Positions 1 to 6,338 of a stretch of 6,356 nt of DNA are shown one piece after another. Position 1 is the first letter of the stretch. Each line of letters starts with the position of its first letter. Origin of the DNA: Bacteroidota bacterium (GTDB lineage Bacteria; Bacteroidota; Ignavibacteria; UBA10030); the NCBI GenBank assembly GCA_003453835.1, contig DMMN01000063.1:3299-9654 (forward strand), given 5' to 3'. The notes beneath the pieces are model-generated. The model did not search any database. It saw only the letters and a program-made list of their open reading frames with translations, and was not told the origin of the DNA. The position numbers were made by a program, and so were the translations under genes.

Positions 1-479
1 TTCCGAAAGCGATACACTCGAGCCGAGGGGGAATCCGGATTCTCAGCGACGCCTTGTTGAAGAATCGATCCCGGCAAGGTTCCTGAAGTCCAGAGGCCTC
101 CACCTGTGCGAAGCTGAGGTTGGCGGCCATCATTCACTTGCCCGACCCATACGAGATTCTCGGCATACATCAAGCCCGCTGTCCCCCGCGGAAAGGCAAG
201 CCCCCAAGACGTAAACGGTGGACGCGCACGAACTTCAACCGGTTGAAGCGGATCCGTTGGGGCAGGCGGGATGTAAGCAGGAGGCGCTATACCGAGCAGG
301 CCGTCGTTTTGAACCCTCATTGCCATCTTATTGATGTTCAGAAGTCCTTGATGATACTGAACGATTGTGGCAACCTTGGGTGGATGGTTTTTGGAGGTTT
401 GTTCGGAACCGCTGGTTTGTGCTTCAAGTGGAGAGGGCTCGATGGAAAAAAGGAAACATGCAATGATGAGATGCCTCAT
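1..479 (-). CDS. Exported surface-type protein, N-terminal part; 3' end lies outside the window
   Basis: Reading the reverse complement from the ATG at 479-477 gives 159 uninterrupted codons to the window edge, with no stop. Residues 1-20 look like a signal peptide: R2-H3, a hydrophobic run at 4-13, and a plausible signal peptidase I site after LEA (18-20). The mature part has a Pro-rich stretch (65-88) and then a Trp/Gly-rich region: SWGLAFPRGTAG (91-102), VWVGQVNDG (110-118) and NPDSPSARVYRFR (147-159). From memory, this order (a Trp-containing PRG motif, a 'VW.G.VN.G' strand, then a Gly-rich turn before 'DP..PR.Y..R') matches the N-terminus of large secreted proteins of Ignavibacteria and relatives, many with a C-terminal type IX secretion sorting domain. 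That domain, if present, is outside the window. The start is supported by a consensus SD and an upstream promoter. The gene is very probably real; the family assignment is tentative. Confidence 0.82.
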   Translation of the reverse strand, partial: MRHLIIACFLFSIEPSPLEAQTSGSEQTSKNHPPKVATIVQYHQGLLNINKMAMRVQNDGLLGIAPPAYIPPAPTDPLQPVEVRARPPFTSWGLAFPRGTAGLMYAENLVWVGQVNDGRQPQLRTGGGLWTSGTLPGSILQQGVAENPDSPSARVYRFR

Positions 480-486
480 TGTTGCA

Positions 487-492
487 CCTCCT
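487..492 (-). promoter_or_regulatory. Shine-Dalgarno for the exported protein gene
   Basis: On the minus strand AGGAGG (492-487, followed by T) stands seven bases before the ATG at 479. It fixes the start codon of the truncated gene. It is the best ribosome binding site in the window and suggests efficient translation. Confidence 0.8.
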
Positions 493-522
493 ACGGTGAT
501 GGTAAGCTTATTGCGCTCATCA

Positions 523-552
523 CAAATATATACGATTCTTCGTGGGAGTCAA
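523..552 (-). promoter_or_regulatory. Bacteroidota-type promoter (TTG / TAnnTTTG)
   Basis: On the minus strand TTGACT (552-547) is followed by TATATTTG (530-523), with 19 bases between TTG and TATATTTG. This fits the Bacteroidota consensus of TTTG near -33 and TAnnTTTG near -7. It can also be read as a sigma-70 promoter, TTGACT with a 16-base spacer and TATATT. Initiation would fall near 516, giving a leader of about 37 bases before the ATG at 479. It sits directly after the comF stop codon, so the exported protein gene can be transcribed independently of comF. Confidence 0.65.
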
Positions 553-562
553 GTAGCGAGGG

Positions 563-1288
563 CTATTGAGCAAGCGCCGACGAGGCCGCGATGATTCCGG
601 CAGCCCCGGCGCCGAGCAAAACTTTTGCACACTCCTCAATGGTTGCACCGGTGGTGATTACATCGTCCACGATGACGCACGTCTTCTCAGCCACTTCCGA
701 AGAATGTAATGGAAGAAGCTCAAACGCCTCGTGCATGTTCTTCTTACGCTCTTCGAGGGTGAGCGTCGTCTGGCTCTTCGTGAATCTTCGGCGTTGGACG
801 ATTTCGGATCGAAGTGGCATGCCGGCAACCTGCGAAATCCCACGAGCAATCAGCTCGGCCTGGTTGTACCCCCGCTCGCGTAGCTTACGTTTGTGGAGGG
901 GGATCGGAATCAGGAGATCTGCAACCACTCGCTGCGCACGCAACGCAAAGCCCAGTCGCCTTCCCAATTCGATGCCGAGCGATTGTATGCCCCCGTACTT
1001 CAGAGCGTGAGCCACGTGCTGAAACGCCCCTTCTTTTTCAAATACATAACTGGATACGAGATCGTGAACGAGACCGGAATCGGTGAGCTTCCCTTTTGTT
1101 TCGTGGTAGAGAGGGTCAGCGTTGTCAACTTTCCGTATCGACACCCAACACCTCTCGCAAAGATGTCGTGCATCATCGGTGAGGAGAGTTTCACACGAGA
1201 GGCAGAATGGGGGATACATGAAATCGAGGAGGGTGTTTGAAACACTGCCGATGATTTTTTTCGGGAGATCCAGCGTTACGCCTCGCAT
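563..1288 (-). CDS. comF: ComF-family phosphoribosyltransferase-like protein (amidophosphoribosyltransferase-like)
   Basis: This 241-residue protein has the usual ComF-family length and layout. An N-terminal zinc-ribbon-like part carries two CxxC pairs (C29/C32 and C44/C47) after the typical FMYPPFC start. It continues with ALKYGG (95-100), the family block IPIPLHKRKLRERGYNQAE (127-145) and the PRPP-binding loop VIVDDVITTGAT (205-216), with the acidic pair D208-D209. The family is linked to DNA uptake in naturally competent bacteria (ComFC/GntX), and a phosphoribosyltransferase fold is well established; the exact substrate is not settled. No other competence gene is visible here, so a transformation role cannot be inferred. 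The ATG at 1288 lacks a good SD, but every diagnostic block lies downstream of it. The gene is 129 bases downstream of uvrB on the same strand and may be read through from it. The symbol denotes family membership. Confidence 0.92.
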   Translation of the reverse strand: MRGVTLDLPKKIIGSVSNTLLDFMYPPFCLSCETLLTDDARHLCERCWVSIRKVDNADPLYHETKGKLTDSGLVHDLVSSYVFEKEGAFQHVAHALKYGGIQSLGIELGRRLGFALRAQRVVADLLIPIPLHKRKLRERGYNQAELIARGISQVAGMPLRSEIVQRRRFTKSQTTLTLEERKKNMHEAFELLPLHSSEVAEKTCVIVDDVITTGATIEECAKVLLGAGAAGIIAASSALAQ

Positions 1289-1417
1289 GTTCTTTCGGGT
1301 AGTTTTCGCGTGATTCGCGTCTTTCGTGGGGAAATCATCCGGAGTTCTTCGCTAGCGCGGTACTGACAGATCACGGACCATCCAACGTTCGCTTCCGGGC
1401 CTCGCATCCTGAGCGGC
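1289..1417. other. Spacer between uvrB and comF, no recognised signal
   Basis: These 129 bases separate the uvrB stop from the comF start. I see no stem followed by a T-run in the minus-strand direction, so read-through from uvrB into comF is possible. The best promoter-like pair (TTGGAT, 17 bases, TACCGC) is too poor to call. An 8-bp palindrome CGCTAGCG lies at 1350-1357. No short gene is convincing. Confidence 0.5.
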
Positions 1418-3433
1418 TCACTTCTCCTTCCCCTCCAGCTTGTCGATTTCGTCTCTTAGCTCTGCGGCCCGCTCGAACTCCAAATCCTTCGCGGCCCTGG
1501 TCATCTCCGTCTTTAACTCCGCGAGAAGGTCTTTCCGCTGTTCAACGGAAAGGTACTTCACCACGGACTCCGCAACAACGGGCGACTTTGCCCGTCCTCT
1601 CCGTTCCTCACGCTTCGAAGCCACGTCGGCGATCGCCGTTGCCGCGAGAACCTCTTCGACGGTCTTGTAGATCGTCACAGGTGTGATTCCATGTTCTTTG
1701 TTATACGCCAGTTGCTTGTGACGACGTCGATTCGTTTCATCGATCATTCGCTTCATCGATCCCGTGACGGTGTCGGCGTACAGGATCACCTTGCCGTTCA
1801 TGTTGCGCGCGGTTCGGCCCGCCGTCTGAATCAGCGAACGGTCCGAACGGAGGAAGCCCTCCTTGTCTGCATCGATGATGGCGACAAGCGACACCTCCGG
1901 CAGGTCGAGTCCCTCGCGCAGCAGATTCACGCCGACGAGCACGTCGAAGCCCCCGAGCCGCAAATCCCGCAGCGTTTCGACACGCTCCAGCGCCTCGACC
2001 TCGGAGTGAACATATCTGACCTTGACGCCGATATTCAAGAGGTATTCGGTCAAGTCTTCTGCCATTCGTTTCGTGAGCGTCGTAACGAGGATGCGTTCGT
2101 TTTGAGCGGCACGCGCGCGTATTTCGCCGATGAGATCGTCGATCTGATGCTTGCTTGGACGGACTTCGACGAGAGGATCGACGAGTCCGGTAGGGCGGAT
2201 CACCTGCTCGACGAAGACGCCCTTGCTTTTCTCAAGCTCATGATCTCCCGGCGTCGCGCTGACGAAGATGACCTGCTTCACCGTTGATTCCCATTCGTCG
2301 AACGTCAGTGGCCGATTGTCGAGGGCCGACGGGAGCCGGAAACCGTATTGCACGAGTGTTTCCTTGCGCGAGCGATCACCGTGCCACATTCCTCTGATCT
2401 GCGGCACGGTCACATGCGATTCATCGATCACGGTGAGAAAATCTTGAGGGAAGTAGTCGAGCAGGCAGTAGGGGCGTGAGCCGGGAGGCCGTCCGGCAAG
2501 ATGCCGCGAGTAGTTTTCGATGCCCGAGCAATAACCGATTTCCCTCATCATCTCCATGTCGAAGCGGGTTCGCTGCTCAAGTCGCTGCGCCTCCAGGAGT
2601 TTTCCAAGCGAACGGAGCTCCGCCAGTCGCTCTTTCAGTTCCTCGTTGATGGTCTTCAGGGCTCGCTCGATGCTCGGTCGCGTTGTGACAAACTGTTTGG
2701 CAGGATAAATCATTTCGAAATCGGTCTCGGAGAGAATCCTTCCGTCCGTTTTCTGAATGTAGGAGAGCCGCTCGATCTCGTCGCCAAAGAATTCGATCCG
2801 GACTGCCTCTTCAACCTCGTAGCCCGGAATGACCTCCACGACGTCGCCGCGAACGCGAAACGATCCACGAGAGAACTCATAATCGTTTCTCACGTACAGC
2901 ATATCGAGGAGCTTCTTGAGAATCTCGTTACGTGGGACCTTCTGCCCTTTGCGGAGTGGGAGTGTCTGTGCGAGCCACTCCTCCGGCGCACCAATGCCAT
3001 AGATACAGCTCACGGAAGCCACAACGATGACGTTCGGATCGCCGCTCAGCAGAGCGCTCGTTGCCCGGAGCCGCAGCCGGTCAATCTCTTCGTTCACGGA
3101 AGAGTCTTTGGCGATGTAGGTATCCGTGGTGGGAACGTACGCTTCCGGCTGGTAGTAGTCGTAGTAACTGATGAAGAATTCGACCCGGTTCTTCGGAAAG
3201 AAACTTCTGAACTCGCCGTAGAGTTGGGCAGCCAGAGTTTTGTTATGCGACATGACGAGAACGGGTTTGTCGAGATTCTGAATGACGTTGGAGATCGTAA
3301 ACGTCTTCCCGCTTCCCGTCACTCCGAGCAACGTCTGGTACGGATCACCGCGAACGACGCCTTCCGCGAGTTGGCGAATCGCCTCCGGCTGGTCACCGTC
3401 CGGCTTGAAGTCCGATACGAGCTTGTACGGCAT
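1418..3433 (-). CDS. uvrB: UvrABC system protein B (excinuclease subunit B)
   Basis: UvrB is the damage-verifying helicase-like subunit of nucleotide excision repair: UvrA loads it at lesions and it then recruits UvrC for dual incision. At 671 residues it is full length. Visible in order are the Walker A loop GVTGSGKT (37-44), the damage-probing beta-hairpin region with its Tyr cluster [10 protein letters not shown] (90-99), the Walker B/DEAD-like VIDESH (335-340), motif III VSATPG (391-396), motif [15 protein letters not shown] (501-514), motif [11 protein letters not shown] (536-544), and a C-terminal UVR domain (about 629-667, with [11 protein letters not shown]) that contacts UvrC. All key residues are present and nothing suggests truncation. 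The [16 protein letters not shown] start is canonical, although the SD is weak. An unknown gene ends 11 bases upstream on the same strand, implying co-transcription. uvrA and uvrC are not in the window. Confidence 0.99.
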   Translation of the reverse strand: MPYKLVSDFKPDGDQPEAIRQLAEGVVRGDPYQTLLGVTGSGKTFTISNVIQNLDKPVLVMSHNKTLAAQLYGEFRSFFPKNRVEFFISYYDYYQPEAYVPTTDTYIAKDSSVNEEIDRLRLRATSALLSGDPNVIVVASVSCIYGIGAPEEWLAQTLPLRKGQKVPRNEILKKLLDMLYVRNDYEFSRGSFRVRGDVVEVIPGYEVEEAVRIEFFGDEIERLSYIQKTDGRILSETDFEMIYPAKQFVTTRPSIERALKTINEELKERLAELRSLGKLLEAQRLEQRTRFDMEMMREIGYCSGIENYSRHLAGRPPGSRPYCLLDYFPQDFLTVIDESHVTVPQIRGMWHGDRSRKETLVQYGFRLPSALDNRPLTFDEWESTVKQVIFVSATPGDHELEKSKGVFVEQVIRPTGLVDPLVEVRPSKHQIDDLIGEIRARAAQNERILVTTLTKRMAEDLTEYLLNIGVKVRYVHSEVEALERVETLRDLRLGGFDVLVGVNLLREGLDLPEVSLVAIIDADKEGFLRSDRSLIQTAGRTARNMNGKVILYADTVTGSMKRMIDETNRRRHKQLAYNKEHGITPVTIYKTVEEVLAATAIADVASKREERRGRAKSPVVAESVVKYLSVEQRKDLLAELKTEMTRAAKDLEFERAAELRDEIDKLEGKEK

Positions 3434-3444
3434 TGCCCGATCCG

Positions 3445-3891
3445 CTATTCCTTGCCGCCCGTGCGTGCCACAAAGAGAAACGCGTCTCGAACAAACTCGG
3501 CTGCATTCGTCTCGAAGGTTGGCGGAACCGCCTTCTTCAACTGTTCATAGCTCACAGGGGGACCGCCGGCAGATATCGTCATGTTTGGATTGATAACAAT
3601 CGTTCTCGTGGCACTGCCGCACTTGAGGACGACACTTGCCTTGATGGTTGGAAAGGTGGCGTCGATTACCGGATCGACGTGAATCTGCACGCCGAGGACT
3701 TTCAAGTTCTCGGGTGTTTCACATTCGACATCGACATTCTGGGTCTTCATGAAGGAAAGACCTTCCTGAACGCTTTTCCTCGCTATTGCGGCGATATCGT
3801 TTGCCACCCCGGTGAACTTCTCTCGGTCCCCCGTGAATTTGGTCCACTCTTTGATCGTGTTGACAATGACGTTCTTCGAGCCTTCGTTCAT
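3445..3891 (-). CDS. Conserved-looking hypothetical protein upstream of uvrB
   Basis: I do not recognise this 148-residue protein. It has no signal peptide or membrane segment, so it should be cytoplasmic. The N-terminal half (1-50) is predicted mainly helical and charged. The middle (about 51-106) reads as alternating beta strands ([33 protein letters not shown]). A helical C-terminus (about 114-142) includes [12 protein letters not shown] and [14 protein letters not shown]. Two Cys (57 and 91) do not form a metal motif. The ATG is backed by AGGAGGG four bases upstream and a sigma-70-like promoter. It ends 11 bases before uvrB, so it probably leads a two-gene unit with it. Position alone does not show a role in repair; the gene could equally be a bystander carrying the uvrB promoter. 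Confidence 0.85.
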   Translation of the reverse strand: MNEGSKNVIVNTIKEWTKFTGDREKFTGVANDIAAIARKSVQEGLSFMKTQNVDVECETPENLKVLGVQIHVDPVIDATFPTIKASVVLKCGSATRTIVINPNMTISAGGPPVSYEQLKKAVPPTFETNAAEFVRDAFLFVARTGGKE

Positions 3892-3894
3892 ACG

Positions 3895-3901
3895 CCCTCC
3901 T
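3895..3901 (-). promoter_or_regulatory. Shine-Dalgarno for the 148-residue gene
   Basis: On the minus strand AGGAGGG (3901-3895) stands close upstream of the ATG at 3891 and supports that start. The spacing is short: four bases follow AGGAGG. Confidence 0.65.
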
Positions 3902-3958
3902 GTGCTCTGTGGAAAGTGCGATTCGAGATCTCCGGCATGACCTCAGCCGACCTGGAGC

Positions 3959-3987
3959 AATATACTTTTTGTGAACATGGATTGCAA
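3959..3987 (-). promoter_or_regulatory. Candidate promoter of the hypothetical gene-uvrB unit
   Basis: On the minus strand TTGCAA (3987-3982), a 17-base spacer and TATATT (3964-3959) make a good housekeeping-type promoter. The -7 part, TATATTGC, is also close to the Bacteroidota TAnnTTTG pattern. Initiation near 3952 would leave a leader of about 60 bases before the ATG at 3891. I see no obvious LexA-type SOS box over it, so damage induction of uvrB is not supported by what is visible. Confidence 0.5.
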
Positions 3988-3996
3988 CACCGTCTC

Positions 3997-4027
3997 TTGC
4001 TTTCGATCCATCCGTTTGCTACTTTAG
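3997..4027 (+). promoter_or_regulatory. Weak candidate promoter of the envelope gene cluster
   Basis: TTG (3997-3999), 20 bases and TACTTTAG (4020-4027) match the TTG/TAnnTTTG pattern with one mismatch. It would start transcription near 4034, about 14 bases before the ATG of the lipoprotein gene. No better plus-strand promoter is seen in 3892-4047, but the match is weak. Confidence 0.3.
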
Positions 4028-4047
4028 CCGGCGACGATTCCTCCATT

Positions 4048-4494
4048 ATGAGACTCATACTTCCCTTCCTTGTTTGCATCTCCATCTTTCTCACCGACTG
4101 TAGCCGACAGCGACCGACACCTGATGTGGATGAGCAACTGGTAAACGCGTATGCAGATCTTCTCATCCTCAACGAGCAGTACAAGCCCAACGCGTTTCCC
4201 CGAGATTCAACATCGTATCAGAAGCAGGTGATGGAGCTTCTGAGCTCCTATGGTCTGGAGAGGGATCAACTTTACGACCACATGGCGGATCAGGTCCGCT
4301 CTATGGAGGAAGCCCGTGCATTTTTCGAGAGGCTTCACGCAATTCTGGAGCAACGGAAGACAAAGACATCGTCAGAAGGCACTGGATCAGGAAATCGGCA
4401 CTCCGACGACCGGTCGACCTTTGCGTCAAGGCGAATCCTAACCCTATCCACGCCGCGTGCCGAGGGCACGGTTAGCATATGGAGGTTGCTATGA
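4048..4494 (+). CDS. Small putative lipoprotein, DUF4296-like
   Basis: The 148-residue product starts with MRLILPFLVCISIFLTDCS: one Arg, a hydrophobic core, then LTDC ending at Cys18, a probable lipobox with an unusual Asp at -1. Residues 27-105 are predicted helical: the segments YADLLILNEQY (35-45), YQKQVMELLSSYGL (57-70) and ARAFFERLHAILEQR (89-103) recall Bacteroidota DUF4296 lipoproteins, by memory only. The frame is open for about 615 bases upstream, but I chose the ATG at 4048 because the export signal follows it directly; it has no clear SD. The stop TGA overlaps the next gene's ATG (ATGA), suggesting translational coupling. The tail (about 104-148) is Ser/Thr/Arg-rich and unlike the rest, so a frameshift near 4365 is possible: another frame ends at 4441. 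Function unknown; an envelope role is inferred from export signal and neighbours. Confidence 0.75.
   Translation: MRLILPFLVCISIFLTDCSRQRPTPDVDEQLVNAYADLLILNEQYKPNAFPRDSTSYQKQVMELLSSYGLERDQLYDHMADQVRSMEEARAFFERLHAILEQRKTKTSSEGTGSGNRHSDDRSTFASRRILTLSTPRAEGTVSIWRLL
4456..4470 (+). promoter_or_regulatory. Small GC-rich hairpin before the SD of the first LolA-like gene
   Basis: CGTGCC (4456-4461), the loop GAG and GGCACG (4465-4470) form a perfect 6-bp stem 10 bases before the GGAGG of the downstream gene. It lies in the 3' end of the lipoprotein frame. It could affect mRNA processing or initiation of the next gene, but no T-run follows, so it is not a terminator. A stem this short may be chance. 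Confidence 0.3.
4481..4485 (+). promoter_or_regulatory. Shine-Dalgarno that decides the start of the first LolA-like gene
   Basis: GGAGG lies five bases before the ATG at 4491. It overlaps the in-frame ATG at 4479, so 4479 cannot use it. The 4491 start also gives a cleaner signal peptide and the ATGA overlap with the upstream gene. Confidence 0.75.
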
Positions 4495-5306
4495 GGTTTT
4501 TGAAATTGTCTCTGGTCTCGGCCGTCGCCGTCTCGCTAAGCTTTTCGCAGACATCACCGCAGGACACGAAGAAGCCCACAGAGGAAAAGAGCGCCGTCGC
4601 TCAAGAGAAGGCTCCCGGCCCCTCGCCGGAGAGCACGGCCAAGGCAACGGAGATCCTGAAGAAATCGATGGAGGCGCTGGGCGGGAAAGCGCTCTTAGGC
4701 ATCAAAGACATCGCCCAGTCGCTATCTCTCACCGCAACGACACAGCAGGGAGATATGCAGATGGAGATGGACATAACGCTGGTGTTGCCAAACAAGATGG
4801 CCCAGAAGATCTCGGCACCGTTCGGCGAAATCAGAATGGCTTTTGACGGAGAGACGGGTTGGATGACAAGCCCGATGGCCGAGGGAATCCAGGACATGCC
4901 GGAGGCAAGGATAAGAGAAACGAAGAATACGTTGGGAGCGAACATCTACAATGTGTTCCGGAACCTGGAAGGACCGGACTATGTTTTCTCGTATTCGAAA
5001 GTGGATACCATTGGCGGAAAGCCCACGCACGTCGTCAAGGTTCTCCACAAGCCCTCGAATTCGTCATCGGACTATTTCATCGATGCAACGAGCATGACGA
5101 TTGTGAAACGAGCAACCGTGAGGGAGACACAGATGGGAAAGACGGAAGTGGAGGAACTGTACTCCGATTATCGCGATGTCGGAGGTACGAAGATGCCCTT
5201 CAAGATCGTTTCGATGGCCATGGGGAGCCAACAGGCCGAAATGCGATTCAACTCCATCAAGATCAACACCGGGGTGAAAGACGACGTCTTCAAGAAGCCG
5301 CAGTAA
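4491..5306 (+). CDS. Exported LolA-like protein, first tandem copy
   Basis: The 271-residue product begins with a signal peptide (1-19: R2, K5, hydrophobic 6-18) and a Pro/Lys/Glu-rich linker (21-48). The remaining ~220 residues have the pattern of LolA/LolB-type 'outer membrane lipoprotein-sorting protein-like' domains: a helix (50-63), AMEALGG-type turn GGKALLGIKDI (64-74), then repeated beta strands of a half-barrel including FDGETGWM (118-125), THVVKVLHK (179-187), DYFIDATSMTIVKR (194-207) and ELYSDYRDVGG (222-232). Family knowledge suggests binding of a hydrophobic ligand in the periplasm or at the outer membrane; the ligand here is unknown. Similar domains occur at the end of M16 peptidases and in outer-membrane lipoproteins of Bacteroidota, from memory. 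No lipobox Cys is present, so it should be soluble after cleavage. It overlaps the lipoprotein gene by ATGA and precedes its paralogue by 15 bases. It is unlikely to be the housekeeping LolA itself, given its length and linker. Confidence 0.85.
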   Translation: MRFLKLSLVSAVAVSLSFSQTSPQDTKKPTEEKSAVAQEKAPGPSPESTAKATEILKKSMEALGGKALLGIKDIAQSLSLTATTQQGDMQMEMDITLVLPNKMAQKISAPFGEIRMAFDGETGWMTSPMAEGIQDMPEARIRETKNTLGANIYNVFRNLEGPDYVFSYSKVDTIGGKPTHVVKVLHKPSNSSSDYFIDATSMTIVKRATVRETQMGKTEVEELYSDYRDVGGTKMPFKIVSMAMGSQQAEMRFNSIKINTGVKDDVFKKPQ

Positions 5307-5321
5307 CGAACTCTCTCCGCG

Positions 5322-6128
5322 ATGACACGACCTAAGCTCGCATTGTCTGCAGCGATCATTCTTTCGTGCGCCCTCAACATCCTGCCGGTCTCCGGCGCTC
5401 TCGCGCCGGAGACCGAGCAACCCTCAGGTTTCCAGGGGGCGTCAAGGACGCACCAGATGCTCTTCCAGGCGCGAGCAATCCTCCTGAAGACACGCGCGGC
5501 AATGGGGGGAAGATCTCTTGGCGCAATCAAGAACATGACGGCCTCGCTCTCCCTGACTTCCTTCGGAGACGAGGGGGAAACGCAACACACCATCGAGGTC
5601 GTCTACGCCCAACCGATGAAAATCCTTCAGCGCACGAGATTGCGCTTTGGTGAATTTGCGGCGGGATTCGACGGGCGCACAGCGTGGGCGAAAGACCCGA
5701 GAGGTATCACGACCCTTTCAGCTCAAGAAGCGGAAGAGGCTCGGGCGTTATCTCTCTGGATGATGTACGACGTTCTGCGAAGAATTGAAGGGTCCGAATA
5801 TGATCTCCGATACGATCGGGAAGAGAAGGCGCAAGGACAGACCTATCACGTCGTTCTCGTGAAGCATCGGACAGCGACAGTACCGGTGACGTTTTTCATC
5901 GATGCCGAATCAAAGTTGATCGCCAAGAAAGTCTACCGGAGATCGAGCGGGGAGGAGTCTGCGGACGTCGAAGAGATCTACACCGATTATCGGACCGTCG
6001 GCCGCACCCTGATACCGTTCAAGAGCTCCCTCGTATCCGAGGGAGTGCTCGTCGGAAAGACAGAAATCCGCTCCGTCAAACTGAATTCAAGGGTCACGGA
6101 GGATATCTTTCGGAAACCGCGAAAGTAG
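5322..6128 (+). CDS. Exported LolA-like protein, second tandem copy
   Basis: This 268-residue product is a diverged paralogue of the preceding gene and aligns with it over nearly the whole mature length. Shared points include GGRSLGAIKNMTASLSLT (62-79) against GGKALLGIKDIAQSLSLT, FDGRTAW (116-122) against FDGETGW, FFIDAESKLIAKK (191-203) against YFIDATSMTIVKR, and a block at 218-234 with 11 of 17 residues identical. The signal peptide is 1 to about 26-28 (R3, K5, hydrophobic 6-23, likely cut after SGA or ALA). The linker is shorter and not Lys/Glu-rich. Cys16 lies inside the hydrophobic core and I do not take it as a lipobox. There is no clear SD, so translation may depend on coupling to the upstream gene, 15 bases away. 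A strong hairpin spans codons for residues 22-31. A LolA-like ligand-binding role at the envelope is inferred; the ligand is unknown. Confidence 0.85.
   Translation: MTRPKLALSAAIILSCALNILPVSGALAPETEQPSGFQGASRTHQMLFQARAILLKTRAAMGGRSLGAIKNMTASLSLTSFGDEGETQHTIEVVYAQPMKILQRTRLRFGEFAAGFDGRTAWAKDPRGITTLSAQEAEEARALSLWMMYDVLRRIEGSEYDLRYDREEKAQGQTYHVVLVKHRTATVPVTFFIDAESKLIAKKVYRRSSGEESADVEEIYTDYRTVGRTLIPFKSSLVSEGVLVGKTEIRSVKLNSRVTEDIFRKPRK
5386..5415 (+). repeat. 13-bp perfect inverted repeat inside the second LolA-like gene
   Basis: Positions 5386-5398 (CGGTCTCCGGCGC) pair perfectly with 5403-5415 (GCGCCGGAGACCG) around a TCTC loop. The stem is GC-rich, so it should be very stable in mRNA. It lies about 65 bases into the gene, over the signal-peptide cleavage region, encoding roughly PVSGALAPET. 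No T-run follows, so it is not an intrinsic terminator. It may protect or block the upstream mRNA or pause translation during export; these are inferences. Confidence 0.75.
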
Positions 6129-6154
6129 GCGGCGTTCACGGGCCGGCGCGTTTT

Positions 6155-6190
6155 GAGAAACCTCCGGGATCACTTTATCCGGAGGTTTTT
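6155..6190 (+). terminator. Intrinsic terminator of the envelope cluster
   Basis: AAACCTCCGG (6158-6167) pairs with CCGGAGGTTT (6179-6188) around an 11-base loop, and a run of five T ends the structure (6186-6190). The stem can extend by an AU and a GU pair into GAGAAA on the left. It begins 26 bases after the stop of the second LolA-like gene and ends the plus-strand unit. Confidence 0.88.
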
Positions 6191-6197
6191 CGTTCCA

Positions 6198-6220
6198 AGC
6201 TCGCGTTGGGAGCGCGAGCT
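6198..6220. repeat. Palindromic element, possibly an interspersed intergenic repeat
   Basis: AGCTCGCG (6198-6205) and CGCGAGCT (6213-6220) form an 8-bp perfect stem with a 7-base loop. The preceding TTCCAA and the loop TTGGGA allow an alternative pairing. It resembles the short dispersed palindromes often found between genes (of a GTTCCCAAGC...GCTTGGGAAC type). Only one copy is in the window, so repeat status is a guess. No transposase is seen beside it. Confidence 0.35.
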
Positions 6221-6338
6221 GCTGGTGGATTGTTACTTATGTTCCCTTACAACCGTACGACTGCACGAAAAGGGTAGATCCAGAACAATACAATCCGGGC
6301 CTCTCTGCACTGCGATCGCCCGCAGGCGGAGCCGGCGT

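Noticed and set aside
120..569. Plus-strand 149-codon frame
   Set aside because: It is antisense to the exported protein gene (1-479), which has a signal peptide, SD and promoter. The plus product is Arg/Cys-rich without recognisable structure.
1303..1320. Close direct repeat TTCGCGT twice between uvrB and comF
   Set aside because: Two 7-base copies are too short to tell from chance in GC-rich DNA, and no third copy follows.
2501..3550. Long plus-strand frame of 349 codons, and another at 1691-2287
   Set aside because: Both lie opposite uvrB, whose full set of motifs is intact. They are antisense shadows of its codon bias.
3433..4047. Upstream extension of the lipoprotein frame
   Set aside because: The extension is antisense to the 148-residue gene and crosses the divergent promoter region. 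The export signal begins only at the ATG at 4048.
4479..4490. Earlier ATG (MEVA) for the first LolA-like gene
   Set aside because: The GGAGG overlaps this ATG and serves the ATG at 4491. The shorter form also has a better signal peptide.
6289..6294. TACAAT as a -10 box for the edge gene
   Set aside because: No -35 element stands 16-18 bases upstream (the bases there read CGAAAA), so it is not called as a promoter.
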